Source of the DNA: Winogradskyella marina
GTDB taxonomy: Bacteria > Bacteroidota > Bacteroidia > Flavobacteriales > Flavobacteriaceae
Direction: 5' to 3'
Length of the DNA stretch: 64,000 nucleotides
Assembly: GCF_015645385.1 (NCBI RefSeq)
Contig: NZ_JADOET010000002.1
Location: forward strand, 248,001-312,000
Shown: positions 9,801-17,687 of the stretch, piece after piece
How positions within the stretch are numbered: the first letter of the stretch is position 1
Layout of the letters: the number at the start of each line of letters is the position of its first letter
Position numbers and translations under genes: made by a program
The notes under the pieces: generated by a model
The model's database searches: none
Seen by the model: the letters and a program-made list of their open reading frames with translations, nothing else
What the model was told of the DNA's origin: nothing

Positions 9801-12800
9801 ATTATATTATCCCCACGAATAATAACAGCATCTTCAGAATTTGCATACCAATCGTTTTTAGACCAAGTTGAAGAATCATTTGCACTAGAGAACGTACAGT
9901 TTTCAATTTTTAAATAGGTGGCATCGTCTTTTGTTAAGAACATGTAATCTCTTACGAAATTACCGCCAGATCCATCAGTTGAAAATGTTAATCCATCAAA
10001 TGCCCAATAAGATCCATTTTCAACTTGGACAGAGGCTAAAACTGGATGCTCTCCACTTAATGGCTTTATAGTTACATAATCTGAATGCGTACCTGTCATA
10101 TAAGGGCTTCCGTGAGCCCCTGAGAGTAAGTAAATTACATCACCAGAATTAAACGTTTTTTGAGCAGTAAATACGTCTTGTAAGCTTTTCCATGGGCTAG
10201 CTAGTGTTCCAGGATTACTCATAGATCCATTAATTGGATCACAATAATAGGCTGTTCCGGTAACATTAGTTATTTCAGAAACACTAACAACAAAGTTCAA
10301 TGTGGTAGTATCTATAGTGTCTGATGCTTGAACATCAATGTTGTAAGTCCCTGCATCACCTTCAGAAGGTGTAAATTCAAATAAAGCCGTACCATCACCA
10401 TGATCTGTAAATGTTGCAAAATTTGGCAAGCTTGTAGATGTTATTGTTAAGGTATCATTATCGCTGTCGGTTACCGAAATATTTACATTAAGTATGTTAT
10501 CTTCTTCGACAGTTTGGTTTGTTACATTAGCAATTATAGGAGCATTATTTAAGGGAGTCGTTCCCTCTGGGTTTATAGTTACTAGAATAATTTCTTCATT
10601 TGAATCTGTTCCATCGGTTACAGAAACGGTGATATTATAAGAATTAGCATCTCCTATTTGTGGAGATAAAGTTAATGAAGCAGTACCATCTCCATTATCA
10701 ACAAACGTTGTAAAATTTGGTGCGTTTGTTATTGAGAAAGTTAAGGTGTCATTATCTAAATCAGTAGCAGAAATTGAGACTTCTAAGGTTTCAAGTTCGT
10801 TCATTGTTTTGCCTCCAATTGAAGCTAAAATAGGGGCATTATTTGCTGGTGGATTTACTGTGCCTGTATACTCGTAAGCTCCAGCATCTACATTGGTTCC
10901 CATAGATCTAGGATTGCCCTCTAAATCAGTTACAGCTAGGTCTGTATCAACACCTGCATCTATAGCAGGGCTCGTAGCTGATAAATGAAAATCATTAGTT
11001 ACATAATCAACAAAATAATTACTATAGTTAGCATAATTACTACCATCTATGGTTATATTATGTTCTACTGTTGAGGTTGTGTCATACGTCCATGTTGTAT
11101 ATTTTGCTGAAATATTATTTCTAATGACATTATTAAAATTAGTCTGACCTGTTTTGGTTTGATCTGTTAACATGATCCACGGGACATGATCAGCATCAGA
11201 ATATAGAGGTGATTGAACCACAGTATTATTCTGTACTTTACAATTACGCGCGCCGTATAATGATATACCATGATCTTGATTATTACTAACGATGTTATTC
11301 TCTACAATCCAACCATCAGCGTAACCATCGGTAATTATTATTCCTTGCATTAAATCTCCAATTAAGTTATTTGATTGAACAAAAGGAGTTACTGGATCTG
11401 CAAATAACATAAACACGTTGTTACGAAGTGTGACGTTTGAAATTTTCGGATCACTTTGTAAGTTATAAGCTTGAAAACCATCATCATGCTGAATAGCGTA
11501 ATCGTTAATATAACAATCTCTAACAGTATTGTTTTCATATGTAGAATTACTACCTAAACCACGTATAGCGTCTCCAGCGAAATTATCAATTAAATTATTA
11601 TGTACTTCTGTAAACTCACCTCTCACTTCTAAAGCGTGGTACGTATTTTTTATTACATTATTTTCTAGAAAAGCGTAGTCACTTCTTATTTGAATACCAC
11701 TGGTCACATTATTGTACCAATCCGTTTTGGTCCAGGTTTCTATATTTTCTGCGGATGATATTGTTGAGTTTATGATTTTAGTATGATGCGAATTTACATC
11801 CGAAGAAAATAAAACTTGTTCTTTAGTTTTAGTATTGTTTGTACCATCAATCTTAATACCATCAAAAGCCCAATACGAGGAATTTACCAATTGAATTGAC
11901 TTAATTATTGGAGCATTTCCGCTTAAAGCTTTTACCGTAACGTAGTCGTTAAAAGACATACTGTTAATATATGGATCTCCATGATCACCAGACATTAAGT
12001 AAATTATATCACCAGAATTAAGGGGCTTATTTGTATACACTACTGCAGCTAGCGTGCTCCATGGGTTTGCTTGTGAACCGTCATTGTTGATATTTCCGTT
12101 TATAGGGTCACAATAATAAACTCCAGCCACAGGTGTTTGGTATGTTGATACGACAATAGAAATAGTTTCAGTAACCATTTCAATACCATCACTAACAGTA
12201 ATGGTTACTGAATATGTTGATGCGTCTCCAAGTTGTGGATTTAAAGACATGACAGCTGTACCGTCACCATTGTCGATTAAAGTTGCAAAACTTGGTAAGG
12301 TGCTAGACGTTATGGAAAGTGCATCACCATCCATATCACTTGCGCTAATGTTTACATTTAAAGTTGATTGTTCTTGAACATTTTGATTGCCAATAAAAGT
12401 AAGTGTGGGTGTTGTATTCGAGGTATTGGAAATAGCGATATCCAAAATAGGCCTATTACTAGTAGTTCCATTGTCTTGCGAAGCTAAATTCCATGTTTCT
12501 GAACTATTAGCGTCTGCACTAAAACGAATAAAAACAAAATCCCCTCCTACAGCACCAGCTGAGTATTGAGCATTTAAATATGAAACTAAATTTTGCTGAG
12601 TATTGGAGTCTAAATTTACCAATCCAGTGACATTATCTTCGAATATATTGTCTTGAATTAATGTTGCTGAAGTATCTAATACTCCCACAAAATAATCAGT
12701 ATTTAAATCTACGGTAGATGTTGTTCTAAAGGGTAGACCGTACAAATCGATATTTGTATTACTTGGTTGGTTACTATATGAAATAACTTGAACTGCTAAA

Positions 12801-13042
12801 TCTGCAGTTGTGATAGATTCTCCAGGTTGTAAAACAGGTAATTGAAATGGAATAATATAGGCTTGTGCATTATTATGGCCTAACCTTGCGGTTGTTTGAC
12901 CAACCCATCCCCAAGAGGTGTTATCGTTTTTAATGGTAATATCGTCTGAATGCGCTGGAATAATTTGAGAATTTTGTGCCTCTGCAGATATAATTCCTAT
13001 TAATATCATTATAAATGCATATTGAAATTTTATGATGTTCAT
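6866..13042 (-). CDS. Giant secreted multidomain protein: two beta-helix domains, CBM96-like ends, F5/8C, T9SS tail
   Basis: 2058 residues. In order: signal peptide (1-23); DUF7594/CBM96-like module (about 24-205); Ig/cadherin-like (210-300); right-handed parallel beta-helix 1 (308-726); two Ig-like (737-824, 833-920); beta-helix 2 (931-1350); Ig-like (1355-1450); discoidin F5/8C (1453-1577); two Ig-like (1585-1675, 1683-1773); second CBM96-like module (1778-1960); T9SS type A sorting tail (about 1981-2058, starting VYPNPINEGKVTI). Each helix opens with YYCDPINGxxxN and GDxIYLxSGxHG, as in chondroitinase-B/PL6-like proteins, and closes with AIDAGV, GxPRSxG and GAxE. Both carry an HDDG(F/I)Q motif (H519 and H1142). 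It is probably a cell-surface lyase or hydrolase with substrate-binding modules. The reaction is not determined. It is the first gene of the unit running down to GH94. Confidence 0.82.
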   Translation of the reverse strand: MNIIKFQYAFIMILIGIISAEAQNSQIIPAHSDDITIKNDNTSWGWVGQTTARLGHNNAQAYIIPFQLPVLQPGESITTADLAVQVISYSNQPSNTNIDLYGLPFRTTSTVDLNTDYFVGVLDTSATLIQDNIFEDNVTGLVNLDSNTQQNLVSYLNAQYSAGAVGGDFVFIRFSADANSSETWNLASQDNGTTSNRPILDIAISNTSNTTPTLTFIGNQNVQEQSTLNVNISASDMDGDALSITSSTLPSFATLIDNGDGTAVMSLNPQLGDASTYSVTITVSDGIEMVTETISIVVSTYQTPVAGVYYCDPINGNINNDGSQANPWSTLAAVVYTNKPLNSGDIIYLMSGDHGDPYINSMSFNDYVTVKALSGNAPIIKSIQLVNSSYWAFDGIKIDGTNNTKTKEQVLFSSDVNSHHTKIINSTISSAENIETWTKTDWYNNVTSGIQIRSDYAFLENNVIKNTYHALEVRGEFTEVHNNLIDNFAGDAIRGLGSNSTYENNTVRDCYINDYAIQHDDGFQAYNLQSDPKISNVTLRNNVFMLFADPVTPFVQSNNLIGDLMQGIIITDGYADGWIVENNIVSNNQDHGISLYGARNCKVQNNTVVQSPLYSDADHVPWIMLTDQTKTGQTNFNNVIRNNISAKYTTWTYDTTSTVEHNITIDGSNYANYSNYFVDYVTNDFHLSATSPAIDAGVDTDLAVTDLEGNPRSMGTNVDAGAYEYTGTVNPPANNAPILASIGGKTMNELETLEVSISATDLDNDTLTFSITNAPNFTTFVDNGDGTASLTLSPQIGDANSYNITVSVTDGTDSNEEIILVTINPEGTTPLNNAPIIANVTNQTVEEDNILNVNISVTDSDNDTLTITSTSLPNFATFTDHGDGTALFEFTPSEGDAGTYNIDVQASDTIDTTTLNFVVSVSEITNVTGTAYYCDPINGSMSNPGTLASPWKSLQDVFTAQKTFNSGDVIYLLSGAHGSPYMTGTHSDYVTIKPLSGEHPVLASVQVENGSYWAFDGLTFSTDGSGGNFVRDYMFLTKDDATYLKIENCTFSSANDSSTWSKNDWYANSEDAVIIRGDNIIFNNNTIKNVYFALQIEGDYAEIRNNLIDNFGADAIRALGSHAIYENNIIRDAYIEDYNINHDDGIQMYDKDNVAAGIIDDVVIRNNKIFNFADPITQAMVDDNLIGYSMQGIIITDGHTENVIVENNLVVSDHYHGITLTGAINCKIQNNTVSKTPTSYNPVTDAIPWIQIKNDKQGNGSTGNIIRNNIAAKYTPWTYDETTNTVEYNIVVSAIDAINTYEDFNNWDFNLKAGSSAIDAGVNTSLTTLDINGDPRSVGAAVDCGAFELQASADITSPVIVSANNTFFNDEFVIVFSESVTNISSELPGNYTLSGGATISSASLSADNKTVTLTCSALNGNTSYTITANNVEDYAGNTASNSSATFIYECDTNWASTYQDDQWGYNPPSNAFDGDNQTKWAAEGNQWIQKSFCEIVTVQSVDISFGLGDERAYSFVIEVSTDGRNFTQVHSDTSTGTTTAAEHFDFVDVSAKYFRIVGSGSDVNGWNNYSEIVINTSGYTPPTNTAPVLVPIGNQTITEGDTLNIIVSATDTDGDTLSFTANNLPSFVTFMDNNDNTATLTIAPAIGDASTNSISISVNDGTTIDTETLNIVVNNDSTTANNAPVLSTLVSQTLNVDEVKIINISATDADADALTFAINNAPSYATFVDNGDRTATITLSPISGDEGTSNITVTVYDGELNDSAILNIQVNALPQQNNYIVEAVMDDQTVYENGGMQWVGYHTHRIGSNNKTSAIIPFQIPTLAQDERLTSATLNFHLLQNGGNLAHKVDLYGLPYRSSSTILSTDFYAGVYDTDLTATAIEDDILDLNSPQGNLQSSSSQNIVNYINNQLDNGAVTGDFIFFRFSLDYNGSGNYNYWDIASQDHTTSSYRPVLNFDTALTLGKAYNNNTKEILEIENSTVSVYPNPINEGKVTISSRMLNQKSTLEIYSLTGRLVFKQHVQPTQSNTMHADIQLNSGVYILKLRNTSKIFTQKLIVN

Positions 13043-13062
13043 AATAAACTATTTTTAGTTAG

Positions 13063-13074
13063 ACAATCGATTGT
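13063..13074. promoter_or_regulatory. Perfect 12-bp palindrome upstream of the giant beta-helix gene
   Basis: ACAATCGATTGT is a perfect palindrome with a central CG, lying 20 bases upstream of the start at 13042. Palindromes with a central CG are typical of LacI-family operators. No regulator gene is in the window, so the role is inferred. Confidence 0.4.
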
Positions 13075-13321
13075 ATTATTGTGAAAATGTTTTTAAAAAT
13101 TTGATAACACTTTGCTTGAGGCTACACTAAATTATCAATAGTAATATTTCTTAATCCCTTTTGTATTTTATGCCAATACTTCACTTAATTATAAGGTTAG
13201 ATAAGTTTAATTAAGTCAATTTGTTTGCTCCATTTACTTTTTAATCCTTAAACGGTTATTTGAGAAGTTCCTATTTTAGAACATGGAAGTACTAGATTAC
13301 TTAAATAATAATTATTAAATA

Positions 13322-13354
13322 GAAAACGAGGGCATATATTAATCCCTCGTTTTC
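13322..13354 (-). terminator. Intrinsic terminator after the tandem CBM96-like gene
   Basis: A perfect 11-bp stem (GAAAACGAGGG with CCCTCGTTTTC) around an 11-base loop lies 16 bases past the stop of the gene ending at 13370. On the minus strand the right arm ends in a T-rich run. It separates the deacetylase/CBM unit from the giant beta-helix unit. The rest of the 327-base gap (13043-13369) holds the palindrome at 13063 and no gene. Confidence 0.8.
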
Positions 13355-13369
13355 AAAAATTGCTATTAA

Positions 13370-15010
13370 TTACTGAATGATTAATTTTTGTGTTTTAGAA
13401 CGCGTTCCATCTTGAAGTTTAACGATATACACACCTGATTTTAAATTTAATGTTGTGTTAAAAGAGTTTGCTGAATTTGCTTCAACTTTTTCAGAGTGGA
13501 CTAACTGACCTGTTATTGAGAAAATAGTCAATTTGGAATCATTACTAAATCCGTTTGATGTAATTGTTAACTTACCATCAGTTACAGGGTTTGGATATAA
13601 TTTTAAAGTTGATTTTTCTACACTATCTACAGATAATTCACCATCTATAGAAATTGATAACGTTGGCGCATTGGCAGTTGAACCATCGTCAACTCCAAAA
13701 TAATGAGCACCAGTAGTTGCTGGGTCATCTACATTTAATCTTAAAAACACATAATCACCTTCAACTGCACCAGCATCATATTGCGCATTTAAATAGTCTA
13801 CTAAAGCATTATCTCCATTAGCATTTGTTTCTTCAAAACGTGCAGTATCTAAAGATCCAGCATCTACATTTTTTGAAAAGTAATCATCCTGAATTGCTGT
13901 AACATCAGCTGTAGCATCTGGATACGCGCCATCATAATGGTCTGCAGGATAAATAGTGCTAGCCGCATTATAAGGAAGTCCATATAAATCGACATTAGAA
14001 GAGATCCATTCGCGACCATAATTGACATGTACTTTTAAATTCGCAGAAACTACCAACTGACCTGATGGACGCGCAGGTAATTTAAATGGAATAATACCAC
14101 TTGTTGTAACTGGGCTTCCGTCTGCAGCACTTGCTCCTATTTTTAACGAATTTATTCCGCCTACATTATTTCCATTCAAATAAGGATTGTTAGCAGGCAA
14201 AGCAGTTATATCAGAAACAATACCATCAACGTGGAAAGCTTGATCTAATACCATCTCTGGCACTAAGTCATAATCTGTTGTTGGACTTGCCTCAGCATCT
14301 TCCACTTCTATAGTTAATGTTGGTGCGTTTGCAGTTGAACCATCATCAACTCCAAAATAATGAGCTCCAGTAGTCGCTGGGTCATCTACATTTAGTCTTA
14401 AAAACACATAATCGCCTGCAACAGCTCCAGCATCATATTGTGCATTTAAGTAGTCTACTAAAGCGGTATCTCCACCAGAATTTGTCTCTTCAAAACGTGC
14501 TGTATCTAAAGATCCAGGATCAACATTTTTTGAAAAGTAATCATCTTGAATTCCTGTAACATCAGGTGTAGCATCCGGGTAGGCATCATCAAAATGGTCT
14601 GCAGGATAAATAGTACTAGCCGCATTATAAGGAAGTCCATATAAATCGACATTGGAAGATATCCATTCGCGACCATAATTGACATGTACTTTTAAATTCG
14701 CATTAACTACTAATTTTCCTTCTGGGCGTACAGGCAGTTTAAAAGGTATGATGGCACTTGTTGTATTTGGGCTTCCGTCTGCAGCACTTGCTCCTATTTT
14801 TAACGAATTTATTCCGCCTACATTATTTCCATTTAAATAAGGGTTATTTGCAGGCATAGCAGTTATATCAGAAACAATACCATCGACATGATAGGATTGA
14901 TCTGTAACAATTTCTGGTGTAACATCATAAGATGTTGTTTGGGCTTGTAATGCAAATGGTGTCACACCTAATGCAATTCCCAATAAAGAATTTAGTAGCG
15001 TTGTTTTCAT
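13370..15010 (-). CDS. Secreted tandem DUF7594/CBM96-like binding protein with T9SS tail
   Basis: 546 residues: a signal peptide (1-24, ending ALQAQ), two nearly identical CBM96-like modules (about 25-240 and 244-458) and a T9SS sorting tail (about 468-546, LKLYPNPVTDGKLTI and later LKSGVYIVKLQDG). No catalytic domain is present. Each module has the pattern HVDGIVSDITA, IIPFKLP, NVDLYGLPYNAASTI, YLNAQYDAGAV and GDYVFLRLNVDDP. Similar modules end the other secreted proteins of this locus. It is probably a surface protein that holds the polysaccharide near the cell; binding is inferred from the family. It follows the deacetylase by 33 bases and ends at a strong terminator. Confidence 0.8.
   Translation of the reverse strand: MKTTLLNSLLGIALGVTPFALQAQTTSYDVTPEIVTDQSYHVDGIVSDITAMPANNPYLNGNNVGGINSLKIGASAADGSPNTTSAIIPFKLPVRPEGKLVVNANLKVHVNYGREWISSNVDLYGLPYNAASTIYPADHFDDAYPDATPDVTGIQDDYFSKNVDPGSLDTARFEETNSGGDTALVDYLNAQYDAGAVAGDYVFLRLNVDDPATTGAHYFGVDDGSTANAPTLTIEVEDAEASPTTDYDLVPEMVLDQAFHVDGIVSDITALPANNPYLNGNNVGGINSLKIGASAADGSPVTTSGIIPFKLPARPSGQLVVSANLKVHVNYGREWISSNVDLYGLPYNAASTIYPADHYDGAYPDATADVTAIQDDYFSKNVDAGSLDTARFEETNANGDNALVDYLNAQYDAGAVEGDYVFLRLNVDDPATTGAHYFGVDDGSTANAPTLSISIDGELSVDSVEKSTLKLYPNPVTDGKLTITSNGFSNDSKLTIFSITGQLVHSEKVEANSANSFNTTLNLKSGVYIVKLQDGTRSKTQKLIIQ
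13625..14938 (-). repeat. Two 657-bp direct repeats inside the CBM96-like gene
   Basis: The two module-coding segments are near-identical at the DNA level. For example CGCGACCATAATTGACATGT begins at 14011 and again at 14668, a period of 657 bp (219 codons). The approximate units are 13625-14281 and 14282-14938. The high DNA similarity indicates a recent duplication or ongoing gene conversion. Confidence 0.85.
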
Positions 15011-15043
15011 ATTTTATTGTTTTAAAGAATTAGTTTATTTAGT

Positions 15044-17368
15044 TTATTGTACGATTAGTTTTTGTGTTTTTAAGGTTATCCCATCCGATATCTTAAGAAG
15101 ATATAGCCCAGCATTTAAATTCAAATTTGTTTCAAAATTTGAACTTGAATTGGTTGTAATCATTTCACTATGAACTAAACTACCTGTTAGAGAATAGATA
15201 TTTAGTTTCGTGTTTTCTGATTTAAATCCTTTTAATACGATGGTTAATTTGCCTTCTGTTACTGGATTTGGATAAAGACTTACATTTGATTGATCGAAAG
15301 CATCAACGCTTAAAACATTTTCAATTTCTAACGTTAAAGTTGGTGCTTCTTCTGTAGATTCGTCACTTATACCGTAATAATGGGCACTTGTAGAACCTGT
15401 TGTAGCATCTACACTTAACCTTAAAAAAATGTAATCTCCTGCAACGGCACCTGCATCATATTGTGCATTTATGTATGCTGCTAGGTTAGTGTCACCTTCT
15501 GAATCCGTATCTACTTGTCGGTCTGTTAAAATCAAAGTGCCTACAGGTTCATTACCATCTACATCTCTAACAACAAATCCATCTTGTAGTCCTGTTGCTG
15601 TACCTTGAACGTTAGCAAAAGCGCCATCATAAAAATCATTTGGAGATATAGCGTTTGAGGCATTATATGGTAATCCGTATAAATCGATATCAGAAGAAAT
15701 CCAGTGTCTTATATAGGCAATGTTCACATTTAAATTTGCAGCCGTCACTAATTTACCTGGTGGACGTACTGGTAATTGAAAAGGAATAATTGCATTAGTT
15801 GTAAATCCACCACCAGTTGATGCACTAGCTCCAACTTTTAAGACTTTGGTGCCATCGATATCATTACCATTTAACCAAGGATTTGTACTACCCTCTTCTA
15901 AATTAAGAACATCAGATATGATACCATCTCCTGTAGGAGTAATTATATATTCTGTCGTTGGTTCTCCACCAGAATCAGGACTAACCGTTAAGTTAAAAGA
16001 CTGTGATGTGATACTTCTTCCATTATCTGCAATAACTGTAATATTTTGATAATCGCCAGCATTTAAAAGTGAAGGTGAAAATACAATGTTTCCTGTATTG
16101 TCTCCATTGTCAGTTAAGACTCCAAAATTAGGCAGGTTAGATGTTGTAAAAGAAATGGCATCATTACCAATAGTAGCTGCTGAAAAATCTATTTGTAACG
16201 TAGTTTCTTCAACCATAGATTGATTTGCTAAGGATGGAGAAATTATTGCTGGGTCAGAATCTGCAACACCTGCTATTGTAACTTGACCTGCGTCTGGTAC
16301 AGTTTTTACTAGCGTATATTTTTTACCATTATGTGTTATTATTTCAGAATCTACAGGCTCTCCATTCTGAATGGCGGTAACACTTACCCAACTATTGTCA
16401 ATTCTTATTTTAACGGTTAGGGGAAAATAGAAAGCGGAGTCTAACATGTCATCTGTTAGTGTGTATTTTATTTCACTTTCTGAAACATTATCTATGGTTA
16501 AATTATGCGTTGCAAAGGATTGAGAGTATTGAGTGACCTCTGTGAATCCGGCTACCCACAATTCTGGTTTGTCTGCTAAGTATTGTAAAAATTCGTTAGT
16601 GGTAGTTTCACCCGCTTCATCTAAGCCGTGAAAATGTGTACTTCCCCAACCACGATAGTAATTGGTGCCATATAATGTATTGACATTGTCTAATAGTGGT
16701 AAAATATATTGATCCCTGTCCGTATCATTACCATAAATATGAACATTGGAAACGCTATTAACATCTAAATAATTGACGGTGTTGGATTGATTTAGAATTC
16801 CTTGGGTGCCTCTAATTCCTATAAATTGTGTTCTAGCAATGGTTTCGTTACCTTCACCATAAGGATAGGCATAGGTTAAACATTTATTAGATCCAGAGGT
16901 TACTTCTGTGTCAATAGTTGTAACTGTGGCTTGCAATCTTGCGAGATAATCCGCATCAGAAAGGTTGGTTTCACCTTCTGCTGGGTTAGTATACCAATTT
17001 CTATCATCGTGCCCATCTATTTGACTACCTAAAGCCGCAAGATTATTATAAAGGCTCCAATCCTGAACATTATATGCCGGATCTGCCTCAGTAATTACAA
17101 ACCACGAAAAATGGAAACCATATTCAGCAATCATCGATGTCCAAAAAGGGATATCCTGTTCGTTATTATCATCAATGGTTATTGTGAATGCGGCTAATTT
17201 GTCATCATTCCATAAGCAGACATCTCCTTCTCCTACGACTTCTGGCCAAACTTTATCTGTTACTGTAAACCTTGTTCCGACAGCCGGATCAAGATTAAAA
17301 GTGTTTTGTCCAATCGATTGTATGAAAATCATTAAGAAGACGAAAAGGGTAGTACTTTTTTTAAACAT
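15044..17368 (-). CDS. Secreted NodB-like polysaccharide deacetylase with CBM96-like module and T9SS tail
   Basis: 774 residues from the ATG at 17368. The frame is open further up to 17458, but 17368 gives a clear signal peptide (MFKKSTTLFVFLMIFIQSIG) and lies downstream of the predicted -7 box at 17444. A NodB-like domain follows: FTITIDDNN (motif 1, D67-D68), GSQIDGHDDRN (motif 2, H120) and YAYPYGEG (motif 3). The usual second His of motif 2 (HxxxH) is not apparent, so metal binding may differ. Then come a linker with an Ig-like domain, a CBM96-like module and a T9SS tail starting LYPNPVTEGKLTI. CE4 enzymes remove N- or O-acetyl groups from glycans, so a role in stripping acetyl groups outside the cell is inferred. 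It is the first gene of its unit. Confidence 0.8.
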   Translation of the reverse strand: MFKKSTTLFVFLMIFIQSIGQNTFNLDPAVGTRFTVTDKVWPEVVGEGDVCLWNDDKLAAFTITIDDNNEQDIPFWTSMIAEYGFHFSWFVITEADPAYNVQDWSLYNNLAALGSQIDGHDDRNWYTNPAEGETNLSDADYLARLQATVTTIDTEVTSGSNKCLTYAYPYGEGNETIARTQFIGIRGTQGILNQSNTVNYLDVNSVSNVHIYGNDTDRDQYILPLLDNVNTLYGTNYYRGWGSTHFHGLDEAGETTTNEFLQYLADKPELWVAGFTEVTQYSQSFATHNLTIDNVSESEIKYTLTDDMLDSAFYFPLTVKIRIDNSWVSVTAIQNGEPVDSEIITHNGKKYTLVKTVPDAGQVTIAGVADSDPAIISPSLANQSMVEETTLQIDFSAATIGNDAISFTTSNLPNFGVLTDNGDNTGNIVFSPSLLNAGDYQNITVIADNGRSITSQSFNLTVSPDSGGEPTTEYIITPTGDGIISDVLNLEEGSTNPWLNGNDIDGTKVLKVGASASTGGGFTTNAIIPFQLPVRPPGKLVTAANLNVNIAYIRHWISSDIDLYGLPYNASNAISPNDFYDGAFANVQGTATGLQDGFVVRDVDGNEPVGTLILTDRQVDTDSEGDTNLAAYINAQYDAGAVAGDYIFLRLSVDATTGSTSAHYYGISDESTEEAPTLTLEIENVLSVDAFDQSNVSLYPNPVTEGKLTIVLKGFKSENTKLNIYSLTGSLVHSEMITTNSSSNFETNLNLNAGLYLLKISDGITLKTQKLIVQ

Positions 17369-17443
17369 TTGATTTTTATTGGGATTTGTTATTTGTTTCT
17401 GTATTTGATACAGATAAGGCTGAAAAATAGAAAGCGCTATTCT

Positions 17444-17540
17444 CAAATATAAATACAAATAGCTGACTAATCCTAGTGTTTTCAGTGCTTAGCTCAATAA
17501 AACAGACAAAACTAACAAACAATTAAACAGATAGTATAAA
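17444..17540 (-). promoter_or_regulatory. Promoter and conserved upstream region of the deacetylase operon
   Basis: On the minus strand the -7 box TATATTTG (17444-17451) fits the flavobacterial consensus TAnnTTTG and would start RNA about 70 bases before the ATG at 17368. There is no TTG at the usual -33 distance. The segment 17457-17540 aligns without gaps to 25838-25921 upstream of rhaEW (57 of 84 bases identical by hand count), including CAGATAGTATAAA, AGACAAA, ACTAA and AAATAGC. A weak -33 plus conserved upstream boxes suggests activator control. The rest of the gap (17541-17687) shows nothing clear. Confidence 0.65.
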
Positions 17541-17687
17541 CTTCAATTGCGCTTTTTGAGAATAATGGGTAAAATTAAGGTGATTATTGTGAGAAATTTA
17601 AATTTTATGAATTCAGTTATCAATTTAATAACTTTAAAGTGTGATTAACTGTAATTTGTTAAAAACTGATGGTGTAAAATAATCCAA

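Noticed and set aside
15044-17458. Longer start of the deacetylase at 17458
   Set aside because: It overlaps the predicted -7 box at 17444 and puts 30 unrelated residues before a clear signal peptide; 17368 is used instead.
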